Of a stretch of 64,000 nucleotides of DNA, positions 28,128 through 37,260 are shown piece by piece; within the stretch, counting starts at the first letter, position 1, and every line of letters begins with the position of its first letter. The stretch is from Mycolicibacterium sphagni. GTDB taxonomy: Bacteria; Actinomycetota; Actinomycetes; Mycobacteriales; Mycobacteriaceae. The stretch lies in contig NZ_VBSB01000002.1 of the NCBI RefSeq assembly GCF_013337765.1, forward strand, positions 1-64,000, given 5' to 3'. Position numbers and translations under genes: made by a program. The notes under the pieces were generated by a model. That model did not search any database. It saw only the letters and a program-made list of their open reading frames with translations, and was not told the origin of the DNA.

Positions 28128-28697
28128 TTATTTCTTCGCTGCGGCCTTCATCTTCTTCTTGTACGCCCTGACCTCATCCAGCGACCCCTTGTCGACCACA
28201 TCGGCGATCGACATATGGGTGCCGGCCTTGCCGTAATCACCGGCCGCTTCGCGCCAGCCTGTGGGCGTGACACCGTACTGCTTGCCCAGCAGGGCCAGGA
28301 AGATCTTGGCCTTCTGCTCGCCGAAACCGGGCAGGGCCTCCAGCCGGCGCAGCACCTCGGCGCCGTCGGGGTTGCCGTCGAGCCACAGCCCGGCGGCGTT
28401 GCCGTCGTAGCGGTCGACGATCTCGCGCGCCAGATCCTGCACCCGCTTGGCCATCGAGCCCGGAAAACGATGCACGGCAGGAGTTTTCGAGAATTTCTCG
28501 GTGAACTGCTCGGGGTCGTAGTCGGCGACCAGCCGCGGGTCGATACCGCCGATGCGCTCGACGATCTTGCGCGGCCCGGCGAAGGCGGTCTCCATGGGAA
28601 TCTGCTGATCAAGAAGCATCCCGGTCAGCAGGGCGAACGGATCCTCACTCAACAGGTCGTCGGACGCGGGATCCTGGGTGAGCTGCAGTCTCGCCAT
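28128..28697 (-). CDS. HhH-GPD-type base-excision DNA repair protein
   Basis: 189 residues. The helix-hairpin-helix region is visible as LPGFGEQKAKIFLALLGKQYG, preceded by the GPD-family helices (LLTGMLLDQQIPMETAF). A short Lys-rich tail follows. The family resembles actinobacterial HhH-GPD glycosylase-like proteins, and the usual catalytic lysine/aspartate pair cannot be assigned with confidence. The ATG at 28697 (MARLQLTQDPASDD) is chosen as the family-like start; the frame is open further upstream. Confidence 0.82.
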   Translation of the reverse strand: MARLQLTQDPASDDLLSEDPFALLTGMLLDQQIPMETAFAGPRKIVERIGGIDPRLVADYDPEQFTEKFSKTPAVHRFPGSMAKRVQDLAREIVDRYDGNAAGLWLDGNPDGAEVLRRLEALPGFGEQKAKIFLALLGKQYGVTPTGWREAAGDYGKAGTHMSIADVVDKGSLDEVRAYKKKMKAAAKK

Positions 28698-28731
28698 GGC
28701 CGACAGTCTAGGACGACTGGGTGCCGCATGA

Positions 28732-30198
28732 TCACAGGACGATCGGGTCGGTTCTGGCGACCGAATCACTGGAGACGGCGCAATTTGAGTTGGTGTCGCT
28801 GATGTCGTCATCGCCCATCCAGTGCACGAAACGGCTCAGCGGGTACATCGCGTCGTGGGGGCCGCCGTCGACATGGCTATTGGCTGTGCCGACGCGGCAG
28901 ACGCGCTGACCGCCCGCACTGGCAAGCCTGTCCCGGAGCTGCGCCTTCCGGTCATCCGGGTACACGCCGATGGTTTGGGTGGCCACGTTCACGTATCGCA
29001 CGGCGTCGTCCAGCGAATCGACCATGACGACATTCGACGTCTTATTGGTGGGCGCAAAGTCGACCGGTTCCTCCGACAGTAGAACAATGCCTCGCCCGTC
29101 GAGGCGGCCGAAAACCTTTACCTCGTCGCCCATTGCCTGCATGACGTCAATCTCGTCGCGAACATCGGCCGGTGGAAGCGGCGCGACCGCCGACCCGAAC
29201 AGCCGGTCGACGCCAAGGCGTTGCACCAAGGCGGCGCAGAACCTCTCGGCCTGGCCGGCGTCGGCTTCCAGGAACACGAACCTGCTCGCCAGGCAGGCTT
29301 CCTGGTTGAAGATGGTCGTGTCAGCGGCGACCCGTTCGACGACGTCGGCCAGAATGGCGTCGTCCTGGAATGTTTCTCGCCCGATCATGGAGATCGACGA
29401 CTTGGGATCGAAGGACACCAACTGAATACCGGGTCCGAGGTATTTGATGACGTTCTGGATGGCAGGTCCACCGCCCCAGGCAACGATCTTGTCGAAGAAC
29501 TGCGGCCGATAGATCGTCCGCTCGATCGCCTCGTCCCCGCCGGACCAGTAGACGGCCGACATGGATTGGACGATCGGGTGTGTCGCGTCGATCTCGGCCA
29601 TGGTCCGCAACACCGCAACCGTCGTGAACGGATCCGACGAGGGCATCTTGAATAGGTTGACCGCCTTGACAAGAGCGCCCTGAGCGATGGAGGCGATGCA
29701 GCCAGCGGGGGCGTTCCCCGCCAGCATGTGCACCATGCGGGGCGGGAACGCGCGTATTGCACCCTTGTTGCCCCGGGCATCGGTGCGCGTAACCCAGCCG
29801 TCAAGGACGTTCGGGTCGGCGAAGTTGGCCTCGACCTGCGACCACAAGCTCGCCCTGGTCAACATGTGAGGCGCAGCGAGGTAGAGATTCTCTACCACCC
29901 GCCGCGGCAATGGGTTGGTTGCCGCCACCCGATCCAGACAGAGCCGCATGTGCGGGTTGCGTTCGAGTTGCAGCCGTTGGCCGGTCTCCACAAGGAAGTC
30001 GACGATCTCCTCGAGCCCCACATTCAGCAACGGCGGCAGCTCCGACCTCGATGAGACGACGATGTCGAGATCGAGAGTAGGTGTGTGGAAGTCGGCTGCG
30101 AGATCACGCGACCGGTGTGTGACCTGATCGCCTTCGACGAGGGAGCCACGAATGAAAAAGGGCGCGGACAGACTTTCCGCGGCCGACTGGGTGCTCAC
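28732..30198 (-). CDS. LuxC-like acyl-CoA/fatty-acid reductase
   Basis: 488 residues, aldehyde-dehydrogenase-like fold of the LuxC family (acyl-CoA reductase). The nucleophilic cysteine lies in FNQEACLASR (Cys302), and a cofactor-binding region with AGNAPAGCIASIAQGALVKAVNLFKMPSSDP (161-190) matches LuxC. It should reduce an activated acyl group to the aldehyde with NADPH. Its ATG overlaps the stop of the LuxE-like gene by four bases, so the two are translated together. No luxAB genes are adjacent, so bioluminescence is not implied. A role in making aldehydes or alcohols for lipids or reductive modification of an acid is inferred. Confidence 0.85.
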   Translation of the reverse strand: MSTQSAAESLSAPFFIRGSLVEGDQVTHRSRDLAADFHTPTLDLDIVVSSRSELPPLLNVGLEEIVDFLVETGQRLQLERNPHMRLCLDRVAATNPLPRRVVENLYLAAPHMLTRASLWSQVEANFADPNVLDGWVTRTDARGNKGAIRAFPPRMVHMLAGNAPAGCIASIAQGALVKAVNLFKMPSSDPFTTVAVLRTMAEIDATHPIVQSMSAVYWSGGDEAIERTIYRPQFFDKIVAWGGGPAIQNVIKYLGPGIQLVSFDPKSSISMIGRETFQDDAILADVVERVAADTTIFNQEACLASRFVFLEADAGQAERFCAALVQRLGVDRLFGSAVAPLPPADVRDEIDVMQAMGDEVKVFGRLDGRGIVLLSEEPVDFAPTNKTSNVVMVDSLDDAVRYVNVATQTIGVYPDDRKAQLRDRLASAGGQRVCRVGTANSHVDGGPHDAMYPLSRFVHWMGDDDISDTNSNCAVSSDSVARTDPIVL

Positions 30199-31532
30199 GC
30201 TTCACCCCGTACATACGCGTCGATGGTTCCTGCGCAACTGATCTTGTCGCCACCGAGGTCGGCGTAACGCACGATGTCTGGCCCGATGTTGGGGCTGCGG
30301 TGACCGCATTCGCATGCGGCGAAACTGACGTCCACCCGGTCACCGGAAATCACGCCACCCCAGCGGCCGTCGAGCGATACATCGAAGAAGCCGGCGCGGC
30401 CCTGAACCGGCTGGTCCGTCGGCAGCAGCCGTTCGCCCGGCTCGTCGAGCGGCAGCATCATCACCCACGGCGGAACGTGGTATCGCCCGCCGACACATTT
30501 GGGGAACGGGGTGTTGAGCTCCTGCATGGTGTAGAAGTGGTAAACCTTGCCCTCGGCTACGTTGAACGTGTCGAAGATGAACTCCCGGTAATTCTCCGGA
30601 AGTGCCGCGCCCTTGAGGCCGCCGCCGACCAGTACAGCGGTATCATCCCGAAAGTCCTTACCGTGCAGCCCCTTTGCCCGAACCCCTGCGGCAATCTGGT
30701 ACAGAGAAGCGAACATTCCGGTCAGCAGCAACTTCTGACCGCGGCTGGCGATCAACTCATCGACCGCCTCGCTCACCGCGTCGTCCATCTGCTTTTGCCG
30801 CTGCGCGCCGATTTCCTCGAATGCCGCAAGTTCCGATGGACTGGCGATTCCGTCGGCCACACGACGGCGGAATGCGATCATCGCCATGATTGATCCCACT
30901 CCAATGGGATCCAGCGGCAACTGGTAACTGTTCTCTGGCGTTGCGAACGCCTCGATCAGCGCCAGTCGGGTGCGCTCGTTGCGCTCGACTCTGGTACGCG
31001 GTGCGAGCCCGAACATCTTCCGATCTTTCGCCGGCGCAATCCCGGTCGACCACGAGAACCCCTCGACATTCGCCTCAGAAGCGATGTCGAGATCGGCTGC
31101 GGCGCAGGAGATCAACGCGGGCTTGCCAGTAGTGCCGCTGGAACAGGTTACGTAGCTTCCGACGGTCTGCAACCGGTCAACGAACCCGTCGATGTCGCCG
31201 ACCCCATCGAGATCGAGACCGTCCAGGGATGCTGTAGCAACGGTCTTGAGCCACTTGGCCATCCGATCCCACCGGCCGTCGGTCAGCCACGACTCCGAAT
31301 AGCTCTTGTATGCGCTGTGAGCGAACAGCAGGGGAACGAGGTCAGTCGATTCGGTCAACTTCCCCACCTCGTTGTCCTCGGCCCTGCGCCGCAGCAGCGG
31401 GATGTGCTCAAGGCCGGCCGTCAGACGCTCCTGGGCAGCCTCGAGTTGCAGCGGAAGGATGTCGGCCGCGGAATAGCGGTACGGGTCCTCCTCGAACCGC
31501 AGCCGCAGTAACTCATCGACAGCAGATCCCAC
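30195..31532 (-). CDS. LuxE-like acyl-protein synthetase (adenylate-forming)
   Basis: 445 residues. The adenylation P-loop-type motif SSGTTGKP lies at 131-138, and the C-terminal half has LLTGMF, YHFYTMQELN and CECGHRSPNIGPD, as in LuxE/PaaK-like enzymes. A cysteine near the end (KISCAG) could be the acyl acceptor known in LuxE. The GTG at 31532 follows AGAAGGAG by six bases; the GTG at 31559 would put that site inside the gene. It is coupled to the LuxC-like gene, together forming a fatty-acid reductase module. It diverges from a TetR gene. Confidence 0.82.
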   Translation of the reverse strand: MGSAVDELLRLRFEEDPYRYSAADILPLQLEAAQERLTAGLEHIPLLRRRAEDNEVGKLTESTDLVPLLFAHSAYKSYSESWLTDGRWDRMAKWLKTVATASLDGLDLDGVGDIDGFVDRLQTVGSYVTCSSGTTGKPALISCAAADLDIASEANVEGFSWSTGIAPAKDRKMFGLAPRTRVERNERTRLALIEAFATPENSYQLPLDPIGVGSIMAMIAFRRRVADGIASPSELAAFEEIGAQRQKQMDDAVSEAVDELIASRGQKLLLTGMFASLYQIAAGVRAKGLHGKDFRDDTAVLVGGGLKGAALPENYREFIFDTFNVAEGKVYHFYTMQELNTPFPKCVGGRYHVPPWVMMLPLDEPGERLLPTDQPVQGRAGFFDVSLDGRWGGVISGDRVDVSFAACECGHRSPNIGPDIVRYADLGGDKISCAGTIDAYVRGEA

Positions 31533-31622
31533 GACGAACTCCTTCTGAATTAATAGCACCTAGATCGTTTCATTACTGCTACTGTGAACCCTATGGAGTC
31601 ACGTCGTCAACTACGGAGTGCG

Positions 31623-32270
31623 ATGACGCTCACCAAGCCAGGCACGAGGCCGGGCGTCGGGCGACCCAGCCGGGAGCGGGCGCAACAGCGTCACGAGGAA
31701 TTGCTCGACTGCGCGCTTGGCGTCTTTCTGGACCACGGTTTCGACCGCGCGACCATCGACGGCATCGCGGCGGCGGCCGGCATGGCCAAGCGCACGATCT
31801 ATGCCCGCTACGCCGACAAGGCCGCGCTGTTCGAAGCGGCGGTACAACGAGCGGTGGACCGGTGGATCATTCCCGTCGACACACTGCGCGAGGTCGAAAC
31901 GCAGGACCTGGAGGAAACGCTGGTCGCCATTGCCCGCATCCGACTCGAGAGCTATACGAGTCCGGCCGGTATTGCGCTGCAACGAATCCTCAATGCCGAG
32001 GGCTACCGGTTTCCGGACCTGTATCGATTGGCCTTCGAGCAAGGCACCGTACCCGCGTTGCGGCTCATCGCCGACATGCTGAGCCGTCACGCCGCAATGG
32101 GGTCCGTACAATTGGAGGACCCCGAAGTACTGGCCGGTGCATTTCTGAGTATCACCGTCGGCGGGCCGGCCACCGGTGTGATGTGGGGAGTAGTGCTCGA
32201 TCCTGACGTACTCGACCACCGCATCCGTACCTGCGTACGGGTGTTTCTCGACGGCGTACGACCCCGATGA
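31623..32270 (+). CDS. TetR-family transcriptional regulator
   Basis: About 215 residues. The N-terminal HTH (about 18-65) contains ATIDGIAAAAGMAKRTIYARYADKAALF, and the C-terminal region (from TSPAGIALQRILNAEGYRFPDL) resembles the AefR-type ligand domain. ATG 31623 is favoured by GGAG five bases upstream; GTG 31584 and ATG 31593 are in frame alternatives. It lies divergently from the luxE/luxC pair and overlaps the ALDH gene by four bases, so it is placed to control both units. A candidate operator in the 90-base divergent gap was not identified with confidence. Confidence 0.88.
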   Translation: MTLTKPGTRPGVGRPSRERAQQRHEELLDCALGVFLDHGFDRATIDGIAAAAGMAKRTIYARYADKAALFEAAVQRAVDRWIIPVDTLREVETQDLEETLVAIARIRLESYTSPAGIALQRILNAEGYRFPDLYRLAFEQGTVPALRLIADMLSRHAAMGSVQLEDPEVLAGAFLSITVGGPATGVMWGVVLDPDVLDHRIRTCVRVFLDGVRPR

Positions 32271-33715
32271 GCATCGCGAACGACGGCGATGCGCCTCTGA
32301 CGGAGTCATTTATCGGCGGCGCCACGGTGCAGTCGTCGGCCTACTACGACAACATGGATCCCTCCACCGGCCGGCCAATCGGCGCGGTTGCTCGCAGCGG
32401 AGCGGACGAAGTCGACCAGGCGGTGGTCGCCGCCAGACGCGCGTTCCCCGCATGGCGCAAAGTCGCGCCCGCGGAGCGATCGATGGTATTGAGCCGCATA
32501 GCCGATACGATCGACGTCCACCGCGACCGACTGGCCCGGCTGGAAACCGAAGACACCGGTAAGCCGCTGACGCAGGCGCGCACCGACGCCGCAGTGGCCG
32601 CACGTTATTTTCGCTTCTACGCACATGCGATCGACACCTTCTACGGCAACTCGATACCACTCACCGATGACGTGCACGTCTACACACGCCGGGAACCACT
32701 CGGCGTGACCGGACACATCGTCGCTTGGAACTACCCGATGCAACTGGCGGCGCGCGCAGTGGCACCGGCCATCGCGGCCGGAAACGCTGTCGTGATCAAA
32801 CCCGCCGACGAAACACCACGCACAGCAGTGGAATTCGCACGCCTCGCCGTAGAGGCGGGGTTACCAAGCGGTGTTCTCAACACGGTGACCGGCATCGGGG
32901 CTGAAGCAGGCGCAGCCCTTGCGATCCATCCCGACGTCGACTCGATAGGATTCGTCGGATCAACACAAGTCGGCTCGGAGATCGCGCACGCCGCAGCCGA
33001 CCGGGTAGTGCCCGCGGTTCTTGAACTCGGCGGCAAGTCCCCGCAGATCGTCTTTCCCGACGCAGATTTGGCGAAGGCGGCCGCCTTCATCACCAAGGCG
33101 ATCCTGCAGAACGCGGGCCAGACATGTTCGGCAGGATCGCGACTCTTGGTGCACGAGGCCGTCCACGACGAGCTTGTCACGGCGGTGGTCACGCGGTTTG
33201 GCGAGGTCACCATCGGCCCTGGAATTGACGACAAAGATCTCGGCCCACTGATTTCCGTCAAGCAACAACGCCGAGTCTGTCGCTTCGTCACCGACAACGT
33301 CCAGGGAGACATCCTCTGCGGCGGAACGGTTCCCCACGAGCCCGCACTGGCTGGCGGCGCATACTTCCTGCCCACAGTGATCGACGGAGTCGACAGTGCT
33401 GCGGCGATCGCACAGGAGGAAATCTTCGGCCCGGTGCTCACCGTCAACACATTCACCGACGAGGCACAAGCCGTCGAGTTGGCCAACGGCACCCAGTACG
33501 CACTGCTGGCGGCCGTGTGGACCCGAGACCTCTCGCGTGCACATCGACTCGCCGCCGACATCGTCGCCGGGCAGGTCTACGTGAACACCTACGGTGCCGG
33601 CGGTGGCGTGGAGTTGCCATTCGGCGGGTTCAAGAAGTCCGGCTACGGCCGCGAGAAGGGCTATGAGGCACTCGATGCCGTCACCGCCACCAAGACCGTG
33701 GTGGTCGCTCTGTGA
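32267..33715 (+). CDS. NAD(P)-dependent aldehyde dehydrogenase
   Basis: 482 residues, full length for the superfamily. Catalytic residues are evident: Asn in VAWNYPMQL, the general-base Glu in LELGGKSP and the nucleophilic Cys in NAGQTCSAGSR; FGPVLTV and the C-terminal FKKSGYGREKG are conserved. It is the second gene of an operon TetR-ALDH-HIBADH-SDR. In relation to the divergent LuxC/LuxE pair it might oxidise the aldehydes they make, or the operons may act on different substrates. Confidence 0.93.
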   Translation: MSIANDGDAPLTESFIGGATVQSSAYYDNMDPSTGRPIGAVARSGADEVDQAVVAARRAFPAWRKVAPAERSMVLSRIADTIDVHRDRLARLETEDTGKPLTQARTDAAVAARYFRFYAHAIDTFYGNSIPLTDDVHVYTRREPLGVTGHIVAWNYPMQLAARAVAPAIAAGNAVVIKPADETPRTAVEFARLAVEAGLPSGVLNTVTGIGAEAGAALAIHPDVDSIGFVGSTQVGSEIAHAAADRVVPAVLELGGKSPQIVFPDADLAKAAAFITKAILQNAGQTCSAGSRLLVHEAVHDELVTAVVTRFGEVTIGPGIDDKDLGPLISVKQQRRVCRFVTDNVQGDILCGGTVPHEPALAGGAYFLPTVIDGVDSAAAIAQEEIFGPVLTVNTFTDEAQAVELANGTQYALLAAVWTRDLSRAHRLAADIVAGQVYVNTYGAGGGVELPFGGFKKSGYGREKGYEALDAVTATKTVVVAL

Positions 33716-33808
33716 CGGACATGAAGTCGAATGGAGTAGCGATGGATCAGCGTCGATGCGGCGGGGGCCGACAGATCACATCGGCTGAATACGAACAGGG
33801 CTGAGACA

Positions 33809-34702
33809 GTGGCGATTGGTTTCATCGGTCTCGGCAACATGGGCTTCCCCATGGCCAGCAGACTGGCCGCCGCCGGCCACGGGGTCGTCACCTACGACAC
33901 CCGCCAGGAGGCCACCGAGCGAGCCAAGGGCTTTGGAGCCTTGGTGGCATCCTCGCCTCGCGACGTGGCCGACCGGACCGAGACCGTGTTCGCCAGCCTT
34001 CCGTCACTGCAGGCCTCCTCGCACGTGGCCATCGGCGAAGACGGCGTGATCGGCGGGTCGCGAATCCGCCTCTTCGTCGACTTATCCACCGTGGGAAGCC
34101 AAGTCGCACAACGTAATCATCGACACTTGATGGACCGCGGAATCGCCGCGCTGGACGCACCAGTCAGCGGCGGGGTTAGTGGTGCCCAGAACGGCACGCT
34201 GGCCATCATGGTTTCCGGCCCGCGCCACCAGTACGACGCCGTCACCGCACTGCTCACTGAGATCGGGCGCCCAATCTTCGTCAGTGAGAAACCAGGCGGT
34301 GCCCAGACCATGAAGCTGATCAACAACCTCATGGCAGCCGCGACACTGGCGGCAACAGCCGAGGTCGTCGTGATGGGCGCCAAGGCGGGCCTCGATCCGC
34401 ACGTCATGATCGATGTGCTCAACGCGGGCTCAGGGGCGACGCACGCGAGTCGCGACAAGTTCCCCAGGGCCGTATTGCCACGCACCTTCGACTACGGATT
34501 CGCCACCGGTCTGATGGTCAAAGATGTGCGCCTCTACCTCGAAGAGGCAAAAGCCCTCGGACTACCGAGTCAGTTGGCCAAAGCGACGGCCGACATGTGG
34601 GAGCTGACGCTGCGCGAAGAAGGGGCCGAGTCGGACTTCACTGCGATCGTCAAGCCGCTGGAGAAGGTTGCCGGCGTGACCGTAGGCGAAGCGGCCCAGT
34701 GA
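33809..34702 (+). CDS. 3-hydroxyisobutyrate dehydrogenase-family oxidoreductase
   Basis: 297 residues. The N-terminal Rossmann motif GFIGLGNMG, the substrate motif DAPVSGGVSGA and the catalytic lysine in TMKLINN are all present, placing it with beta-hydroxyacid dehydrogenases (3-hydroxyisobutyrate, tartronate semialdehyde reductase). The precise substrate is not predictable. It begins with GTG. A 27-residue open frame lies in the 93-base gap before it. Confidence 0.92.
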   Translation: MAIGFIGLGNMGFPMASRLAAAGHGVVTYDTRQEATERAKGFGALVASSPRDVADRTETVFASLPSLQASSHVAIGEDGVIGGSRIRLFVDLSTVGSQVAQRNHRHLMDRGIAALDAPVSGGVSGAQNGTLAIMVSGPRHQYDAVTALLTEIGRPIFVSEKPGGAQTMKLINNLMAAATLAATAEVVVMGAKAGLDPHVMIDVLNAGSGATHASRDKFPRAVLPRTFDYGFATGLMVKDVRLYLEEAKALGLPSQLAKATADMWELTLREEGAESDFTAIVKPLEKVAGVTVGEAAQ

Positions 34703-34740
34703 GATCGCAATCGGTTCCGCGCGATTCGCGGCCCACCGCC

Positions 34741-35619
34741 ATGGGCATCGTGAACGGTAGCGATCTGACCGGCATGACCTGTGTGATCACCGGCGCTTCC
34801 TCCGGATTGGGTCGTGAGTCGGCGCGGGCCCTTGCGAGCGCCGGAGCACACGTCGTCCTCGCTGCACGCAATCCCGATGCGCTACTCAAAACCCGGGACT
34901 GGATTCACGCCGAACTGCCCAATGCAAAGACATCGATCGTCGAACTGGATCTTGCCTCGCTCGCGAGCGTCCGTCTCGCGGCGGCGGCCATCGCCGAAAT
35001 TGCCCCGGCCATCGACGTGTTGATGAATAACGCCGGCGTCATGTTCACCCCGTTCGGGCGCACCGAAGACGGGTTCGAGATGCAACTTGGGACCAACCAC
35101 CTCGGCCACTTCGCACTCACCAACCTGCTCTCGGCGCGACTGGAAGCGGCCGGGAACGGTCGCGTCATCAACCTATCCTCCGAAGGCCACCGCCTCGGCG
35201 ACATCGACCTTGATGATCCGAACTGGGAGCGCCGCGAGTATGACAAGTACAGCGCATACGGGGCGGCCAAGACCGCGAATGTGCTCCATGCCGTCGAACT
35301 CAACCGGCGGCTGTTCAAGCGTGGCATTCGCGCATACGCCGTCCACCCCGGCATGGTCGCGACCCATCTCATGCGTCATATGTCGAGTGAGGACGTCGCC
35401 GTCGCGACGTCATCGGCCGACATCAGCACCTTCGAGGTGCTCACCCCTGAGGAGGGAGCCGCCACGCAGGTGTGGGCAGCTGTCGATCCCAATCTGCGCG
35501 ACCACGGCGGGGTTTACCTCGCAGATTGCCGGATCTCTCGAGAGGTTGCGCGGTACGCCGTTGACGACGCCCGTGCCGGCCGGCTGTGGGACATCTCGAC
35601 CGCTCTATGTGGCGATTAG
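34741..35619 (+). CDS. short-chain dehydrogenase/reductase (retinol-dehydrogenase-like)
   Basis: 292 residues. TGASSGLG (cofactor loop), NNAGVM and the catalytic YxxxK in YSAYGAAKTAN are intact. The overall pattern (GTNHLGHFALTNLL, INLSSEGHR) is that of classical SDRs similar to WWOX/retinol dehydrogenases, common in mycobacteria. ATG 34741 places the nucleotide motif at the usual distance. An in-frame GTG at 34699 overlaps the preceding stop by four bases and would extend the protein by 14 residues. Confidence 0.9.
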   Translation: MGIVNGSDLTGMTCVITGASSGLGRESARALASAGAHVVLAARNPDALLKTRDWIHAELPNAKTSIVELDLASLASVRLAAAAIAEIAPAIDVLMNNAGVMFTPFGRTEDGFEMQLGTNHLGHFALTNLLSARLEAAGNGRVINLSSEGHRLGDIDLDDPNWERREYDKYSAYGAAKTANVLHAVELNRRLFKRGIRAYAVHPGMVATHLMRHMSSEDVAVATSSADISTFEVLTPEEGAATQVWAAVDPNLRDHGGVYLADCRISREVARYAVDDARAGRLWDISTALCGD

Positions 35620-35760
35620 GCCGCCGGAGGACAGATCGCGACCTGGGCGGTGCGGTCGGCACGCCAACGGTGACGATCAACTCGGTTCGGGTATCTGTGC
35701 CGCTCAGGGTGTGCGATTGTTGAGCGATTCCTGTGTGGAGACACCCCCGAGGAGACCGAC

Positions 35761-36057
35761 ATGAGACGGGTGATCGCACCTGCTGTCGCAGCGGTCGTTG
35801 CCGCGATCGCCTTGGCAGGCACGGCGCAGGCGATACCGGACCAGGGCACGCCGGAATTCGACGTGTACATGCAGGGCCTGGCCCGCAACGGCTACAACCT
35901 GAATCCGGACACCGCATGGCGCGTTGCCCATCAGGCCTGCATCGGCGGCATACCGGGATACATCGGATTGGAACTGGCCGCGCAAGGGGTGATCGGCCCC
36001 GGTGCGCAGGAGCGGGTATTCGACGTGGCCCGGAAGTACGCCTGCCCCGTTCAGTAA
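35761..36057 (+). CDS. DUF732-family exported protein
   Basis: 98 residues: signal peptide (1-24, ending GTAQAIPDQ), then a small helical domain (FDVYMQGLARNGYNL and PDTAWRVAHQAC) with two cysteines (HQACIGG and KYACPVQ) likely joined by a disulphide. This is the layout of the mycobacteria-specific DUF732 family, whose function is unknown. It ends 13 bases before the sensor kinase ATG and could be cotranscribed with it. Confidence 0.85.
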   Translation: MRRVIAPAVAAVVAAIALAGTAQAIPDQGTPEFDVYMQGLARNGYNLNPDTAWRVAHQACIGGIPGYIGLELAAQGVIGPGAQERVFDVARKYACPVQ

Positions 36058-36070
36058 GCGAGAAAACAAC

Positions 36071-37252
36071 ATGTCGGGTGCGGTAGCGCTCGCGCTGGCG
36101 GGCGCGCTGGCCGCGGTCGCGTTGATCGTCGGTGCCATCGCCGTCCTGACCCGCAGTGTGGTCAGCACCCCGGCCGAGCGCACCGTGCACGCTGCACTGC
36201 ACACCGCCTCGCTCGCTGCGCGCTCACTGCGCAAGGGCCTGGACGCCGACTCCGCGGCCGCCGCCGCCCCGCACCTGCGCGGCCTGACCGGCTCCGACGG
36301 GGTCGCGATCTACGACGGCGAGACCACCCTGCTGGCCTTCGACCCGCCCGGCGATGCGTTGTGGACGCCGGCCACGCTGGAGATCTGCCACCACACCGCG
36401 CGGGACGCGATCGCCGGCCAACGCCGGGTGCTGGCCCGCGACCAGTCCCCCGCCGTGGTGGCCCAACCCATCCTCGACGACGACGGCACCGTGATCGGGG
36501 TGCTCGTCGTGGTCAACGCCGATGAGCCGTCACCGGGCATGCTCGGCGCCATCGCCGAGGTCGCGCGCTACGCCGCCAGCCAGCTCGAGCTGGCCGAGCT
36601 GGACGCGTCGCGGGCCCGCCTCGATCGCGCCGAGGTGCTCGCACTGCGTGCGCAGATCAGCCCGCACTTCATCTACAACGCGCTCACCACCATCGCCTCG
36701 TTCGTCCGCACCGACCCCGACCGGGCGCGCGATCTGATCCTGGAGTTCGCCGACTTCACCCGGTACTCGTTTCGCTCCGCGGGCCCCTACACCGTCCTCG
36801 CCGACGAACTGCGCAACATCGACCGCTACCTGACGCTGGAACGTGCCCGCTTCGGGCCGAATCTGTCGGTGACACTGCAGATCGCGCCCGAGGTGCTGAC
36901 CGTCGTGGTGCCGTTCCTGGCGCTGCAGCCCCTGGTGGAGAACGCGGTGCGGCACGGCCTGGCCGGCCGCAAGGGCGGTTCGATCGAAATCGTCGCCCGC
37001 AACGAAGGTTCCGACTGTGTCATCAGCGTCGAGGACGACGGTATCGGCATGGACCCGGAGACCCTTCGGTCCGGGCACGGCGACGTGTTGGGTGAGGGTG
37101 AGCAGAGCGCCCATGTCGGGCTGAGCAATGTCGACCACCGGCTGCGCGCGGCATTCGGCAACGACTACGGTCTGGTGGTCGAGACCGCCCCGGATGCGGG
37201 CACGAAGGTGATCATGCGGGTGCCGAAGTTCCGCACCGGCGTGCGGGTTTGA
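36071..37252 (+). CDS. LytS-type sensor histidine kinase
   Basis: 393 residues. One N-terminal transmembrane helix (about 5-28) is followed by a GAF-like sensory part (about 35-175, ending VIGVLVVVNADE). The LytS-type kinase segment has His199 in ISPHFIYNAL, and the HATPase has LQPLVENAVRHGL, EDDGIGMD and the G2 region HVGLSNVDHRL. It lacks the many-helix 5TM-LYT sensor of E. coli BtsS/YpdA. It overlaps the regulator reading frame region closely and precedes two symporters, so it probably senses an extracellular carbon source. Confidence 0.92.
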   Translation: MSGAVALALAGALAAVALIVGAIAVLTRSVVSTPAERTVHAALHTASLAARSLRKGLDADSAAAAAPHLRGLTGSDGVAIYDGETTLLAFDPPGDALWTPATLEICHHTARDAIAGQRRVLARDQSPAVVAQPILDDDGTVIGVLVVVNADEPSPGMLGAIAEVARYAASQLELAELDASRARLDRAEVLALRAQISPHFIYNALTTIASFVRTDPDRARDLILEFADFTRYSFRSAGPYTVLADELRNIDRYLTLERARFGPNLSVTLQIAPEVLTVVVPFLALQPLVENAVRHGLAGRKGGSIEIVARNEGSDCVISVEDDGIGMDPETLRSGHGDVLGEGEQSAHVGLSNVDHRLRAAFGNDYGLVVETAPDAGTKVIMRVPKFRTGVRV

Positions 37253-37260
37253 GGAGGGTG

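Noticed and set aside
27928..28236. 102-codon plus-strand frame across the DUF1059 and glycosylase genes
   Set aside because: Antisense to two recognisable genes; it ends in a low-complexity Phe-rich stretch.
28732..31532. A complete bioluminescence operon
   Set aside because: Only luxC- and luxE-like genes are present. The luciferase-like gene at 55153 belongs to the F420-type LLM group, lies 24 kb away and has no luxB partner.
33721..33804. 27-codon frame between the ALDH and HIBADH genes
   Set aside because: Although GGAG precedes an internal ATG, codon use and the sequence (MDQRRCGGGRQITS) give no evidence of a conserved peptide. Kept as a possibility only.
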